From NCBI GenBank assembly GCA_946533525.1, contig CAMNBW010000094.1, positions 1 through 6,485 on the forward strand: DNA of 6,485 bases, read 5' to 3'. Positions 4,954-6,485 of this stretch are shown here, one piece after another. The position numbers and the translations under genes are program-made. Under the pieces are notes generated by a model. It worked only from the letters and a program-made list of their open reading frames with translations, did no database searches and was not told where the DNA came from. Each line of letters begins with the position of its first letter. The first letter of the stretch is position 1. The stretch comes from an uncultured Lachnospiraceae bacterium (GTDB lineage: Bacteria > Bacillota > Clostridia > Lachnospirales > Lachnospiraceae).

Positions 4954-6485
4954 ATGGAGCAGGAAAATATACTTGTATTGGATTTTGGCGGACAGTACAA
5001 TCAGTTGATCGCAAGACGGGTCAGGGAGTGCAGTGTTTATTGCGAAGTGCATCCGAATACTATAAGTCTCGATAAAATCCGGGAAATGTCTCCCAAAGGG
5101 ATAATCCTTACAGGCGGTCCGAACAGTGTCTATAAAGCCGACTCTCCTACGTATGCAGGAGAGCTTTTTGAATTAGGGGTTCCGGTCCTTGGAATCTGCT
5201 ACGGAGCGCAGCTTATGGCGCATAAGCTTGGAGGGAAAGTATCGACTGCTCCCACCTCAGAATATGGAAATACCGAGGTTACCGTAGAAACCGGAAACCT
5301 TCTGATGGAAAATGTTAAGCCGGTATCAAAGTGCTGGATGAGCCATACGGATTATATCGAGAAGCTTCCGGAGGGCTTTGAAAATATTGCGCATACCTCG
5401 AACTGCCCCAATGCTGCAATGATGGATGCCGGCAGGAAGCTGTATGCAGTGCAGTTCCACCCTGAGGTCGTACACACAGAAGAGGGCTTTAAGATATTAT
5501 CGAATTTTGTTTTAAAGATATGCGGCTGCAGCGGCAACTGGAAAATGGCTTCCTTTGTGGACACGACGGTTGAAGAGCTCAGAAAAAAGATCGGAAGCAA
5601 GAGGGCGCTTTGCGCGCTGTCGGGCGGAGTGGATTCTTCCGTGGCAGCGGTATTAATGAGCAAAGCGATCGGAGAACAGCTTACATGCGTCTTTGTGGAT
5701 CACGGTCTTTTGAGAAAAGACGAGGGGGATATGGTGGAAGCCGTATTCGGCCCGAAGGGTCCGTATAAGCTCAACTTTATAAGGGTCAATGCTCAGGAGA
5801 GATTTTATGAAAAGCTTAGAAACGTTACCGACCCTGAACAGAAGCGAAAGATAATAGGAGAAGAGTTTATCAGAGTTTTTGAGGAGGAAGCAAAGAAGCT
5901 TGGAACTATCGATTATCTTGTGCAGGGTACGATTTATCCGGACGTAATAGAGTCCGGTCTGGGCAAGGCTGCCACGATAAAGTCTCATCACAATGTCGGC
6001 GGTCTCCCGGACTATGTGGATTTTCAGGAAATAGTCGAGCCGCTTCGAATGCTCTTCAAGGATGAAGTCCGCGCGGCCGGCCTCGAATTGGGTATTCCGG
6101 AGAAGCTTGTATTTCGTCAGCCTTTCCCCGGCCCCGGCCTTGGCATCAGAATTATCGGAGAGGTCACTGCCGAAAAGGTACACATCGTTCAGGAGGCAGA
6201 TGCTATTTACAGAGAGGAGCTTGAAAAAGAAGCTGCGCTGCAGGACAAGACTCCGGAGTGGATGCCTTCACAGTATTACGCCGCGCTGTCCAACATGCGC
6301 TCCGTCGGTGTCATGGGAGACGGACGAACCTACGATTACGCGATCGTTCTGCGCGCTGTAATAACCTCCGACTTCATGACCGCCGAAGCCGCCCCGCTTC
6401 CCTTCAACCTCCTAAGCCGCGTCTCCGACCGCATCGTCAACGAAGTCAAAGGCGTCAACCGCGTCCTCTACGACTGCACCAGCAA
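4954..6485 (+). CDS. guaA: GMP synthase (glutamine-hydrolysing), 3' end cut by window
   Basis: GuaA makes GMP from XMP, glutamine and ATP (releasing AMP and PPi), the last step of de novo guanine nucleotide synthesis in the cytoplasm. The frame is open from the ATG to the window edge, 510 codons, and should end about ten codons later, since the visible end reads VNRVLYDCTS where the family continues to a conserved tail. The N-terminal class I glutamine amidotransferase domain (about 5-190) has DFGGQY, the nucleophile C82 in GICYGAQ, and H169 and E171 in VQFHPEV. The ATP pyrophosphatase domain follows, with the PP-loop SGGVDSS at 223-229, VDHGLLR, QGTIYPDVIES and KSHHNVGGLP. The C-terminal dimerisation domain has PFPGPGLG, RSVGVMGDGR and DRIVNEVKGVNRV. 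All catalytic residues are present. It starts six bases after the atpC stop, so it is probably read with the atp operon. From about 6361 nearly every codon ends in C, unlike the rest of the gene. Confidence 0.97.
   Translation, partial: MEQENILVLDFGGQYNQLIARRVRECSVYCEVHPNTISLDKIREMSPKGIILTGGPNSVYKADSPTYAGELFELGVPVLGICYGAQLMAHKLGGKVSTAPTSEYGNTEVTVETGNLLMENVKPVSKCWMSHTDYIEKLPEGFENIAHTSNCPNAAMMDAGRKLYAVQFHPEVVHTEEGFKILSNFVLKICGCSGNWKMASFVDTTVEELRKKIGSKRALCALSGGVDSSVAAVLMSKAIGEQLTCVFVDHGLLRKDEGDMVEAVFGPKGPYKLNFIRVNAQERFYEKLRNVTDPEQKRKIIGEEFIRVFEEEAKKLGTIDYLVQGTIYPDVIESGLGKAATIKSHHNVGGLPDYVDFQEIVEPLRMLFKDEVRAAGLELGIPEKLVFRQPFPGPGLGIRIIGEVTAEKVHIVQEADAIYREELEKEAALQDKTPEWMPSQYYAALSNMRSVGVMGDGRTYDYAIVLRAVITSDFMTAEAAPLPFNLLSRVSDRIVNEVKGVNRVLYDCTS

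Noticed and set aside
4945..4956. A terminator or riboswitch between atpC and guaA
   Set aside because: Only six bases separate the genes, and no hairpin or riboswitch core could fit.
5653..6183. A 176-codon open frame on the minus strand
   Set aside because: It lies fully opposite the conserved ATP pyrophosphatase part of guaA, and its composition does not look like a real protein.
6062..6361. A 99-codon open frame on the plus strand inside guaA
   Set aside because: It is out of frame with guaA, rich in Arg and Ser as expected of a shifted reading, and guaA remains fully conserved across it.

Overview
The window holds the 3' part of an F1Fo ATP synthase operon followed closely by a GMP synthase gene, all on the + strand. 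The order is atpF (subunit b), atpA (subunit alpha, with an unusual N-terminal addition), atpG (gamma), atpD (beta), atpC (epsilon) and guaA (GMP synthase, cut by the right window edge about ten codons before its expected end). The genes overlap or lie at most 16 bases apart, there is no stretch of 300 bases without a gene, and I see no terminator, tRNA, rRNA, mobile element or CRISPR array. Subunits a and c (atpB, atpE) would be expected just left of the window.

The organism looks like a Gram-positive anaerobe of the Clostridia, most likely Lachnospiraceae. This rests on strong purine-rich Shine-Dalgarno sites, moderate base composition, and family-specific wording in the proteins as I remember it: the gamma N-terminus MQGTKEIKERI...ITNAMYLISS, and DFGGQYNQLIARRVRE and VDHGLLRK in GuaA. 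The assignment is an inference from remembered sequence style, not a search.

The most notable feature is the structure of atpA. Bacterial operons usually run atpF-atpH-atpA, with atpH encoding the two-domain delta subunit. Here no atpH exists between atpF and atpA. Instead, about 73 residues resembling the C-terminal domain of delta are fused in frame to the N-terminus of an otherwise complete alpha subunit, giving a 583-residue protein. The N-terminal six-helix domain of delta, which normally holds the alpha N-termini, is absent from the window. F1 contains three alpha subunits but normally one delta, so the fusion raises a real question about how the stator is built and counted.

Functionally, b forms the peripheral stalk, the delta-like domain on alpha should meet the C-terminal ends of b, and alpha3beta3 with gamma and epsilon makes the rotary catalytic head. 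All visible nucleotide-binding and catalytic motifs of alpha and beta are intact, as is the ATP-binding motif of epsilon, so the enzyme looks functional. guaA, six bases after atpC, is probably co-transcribed. Its last 40 or so codons show a marked change in codon use toward C-ending codons.
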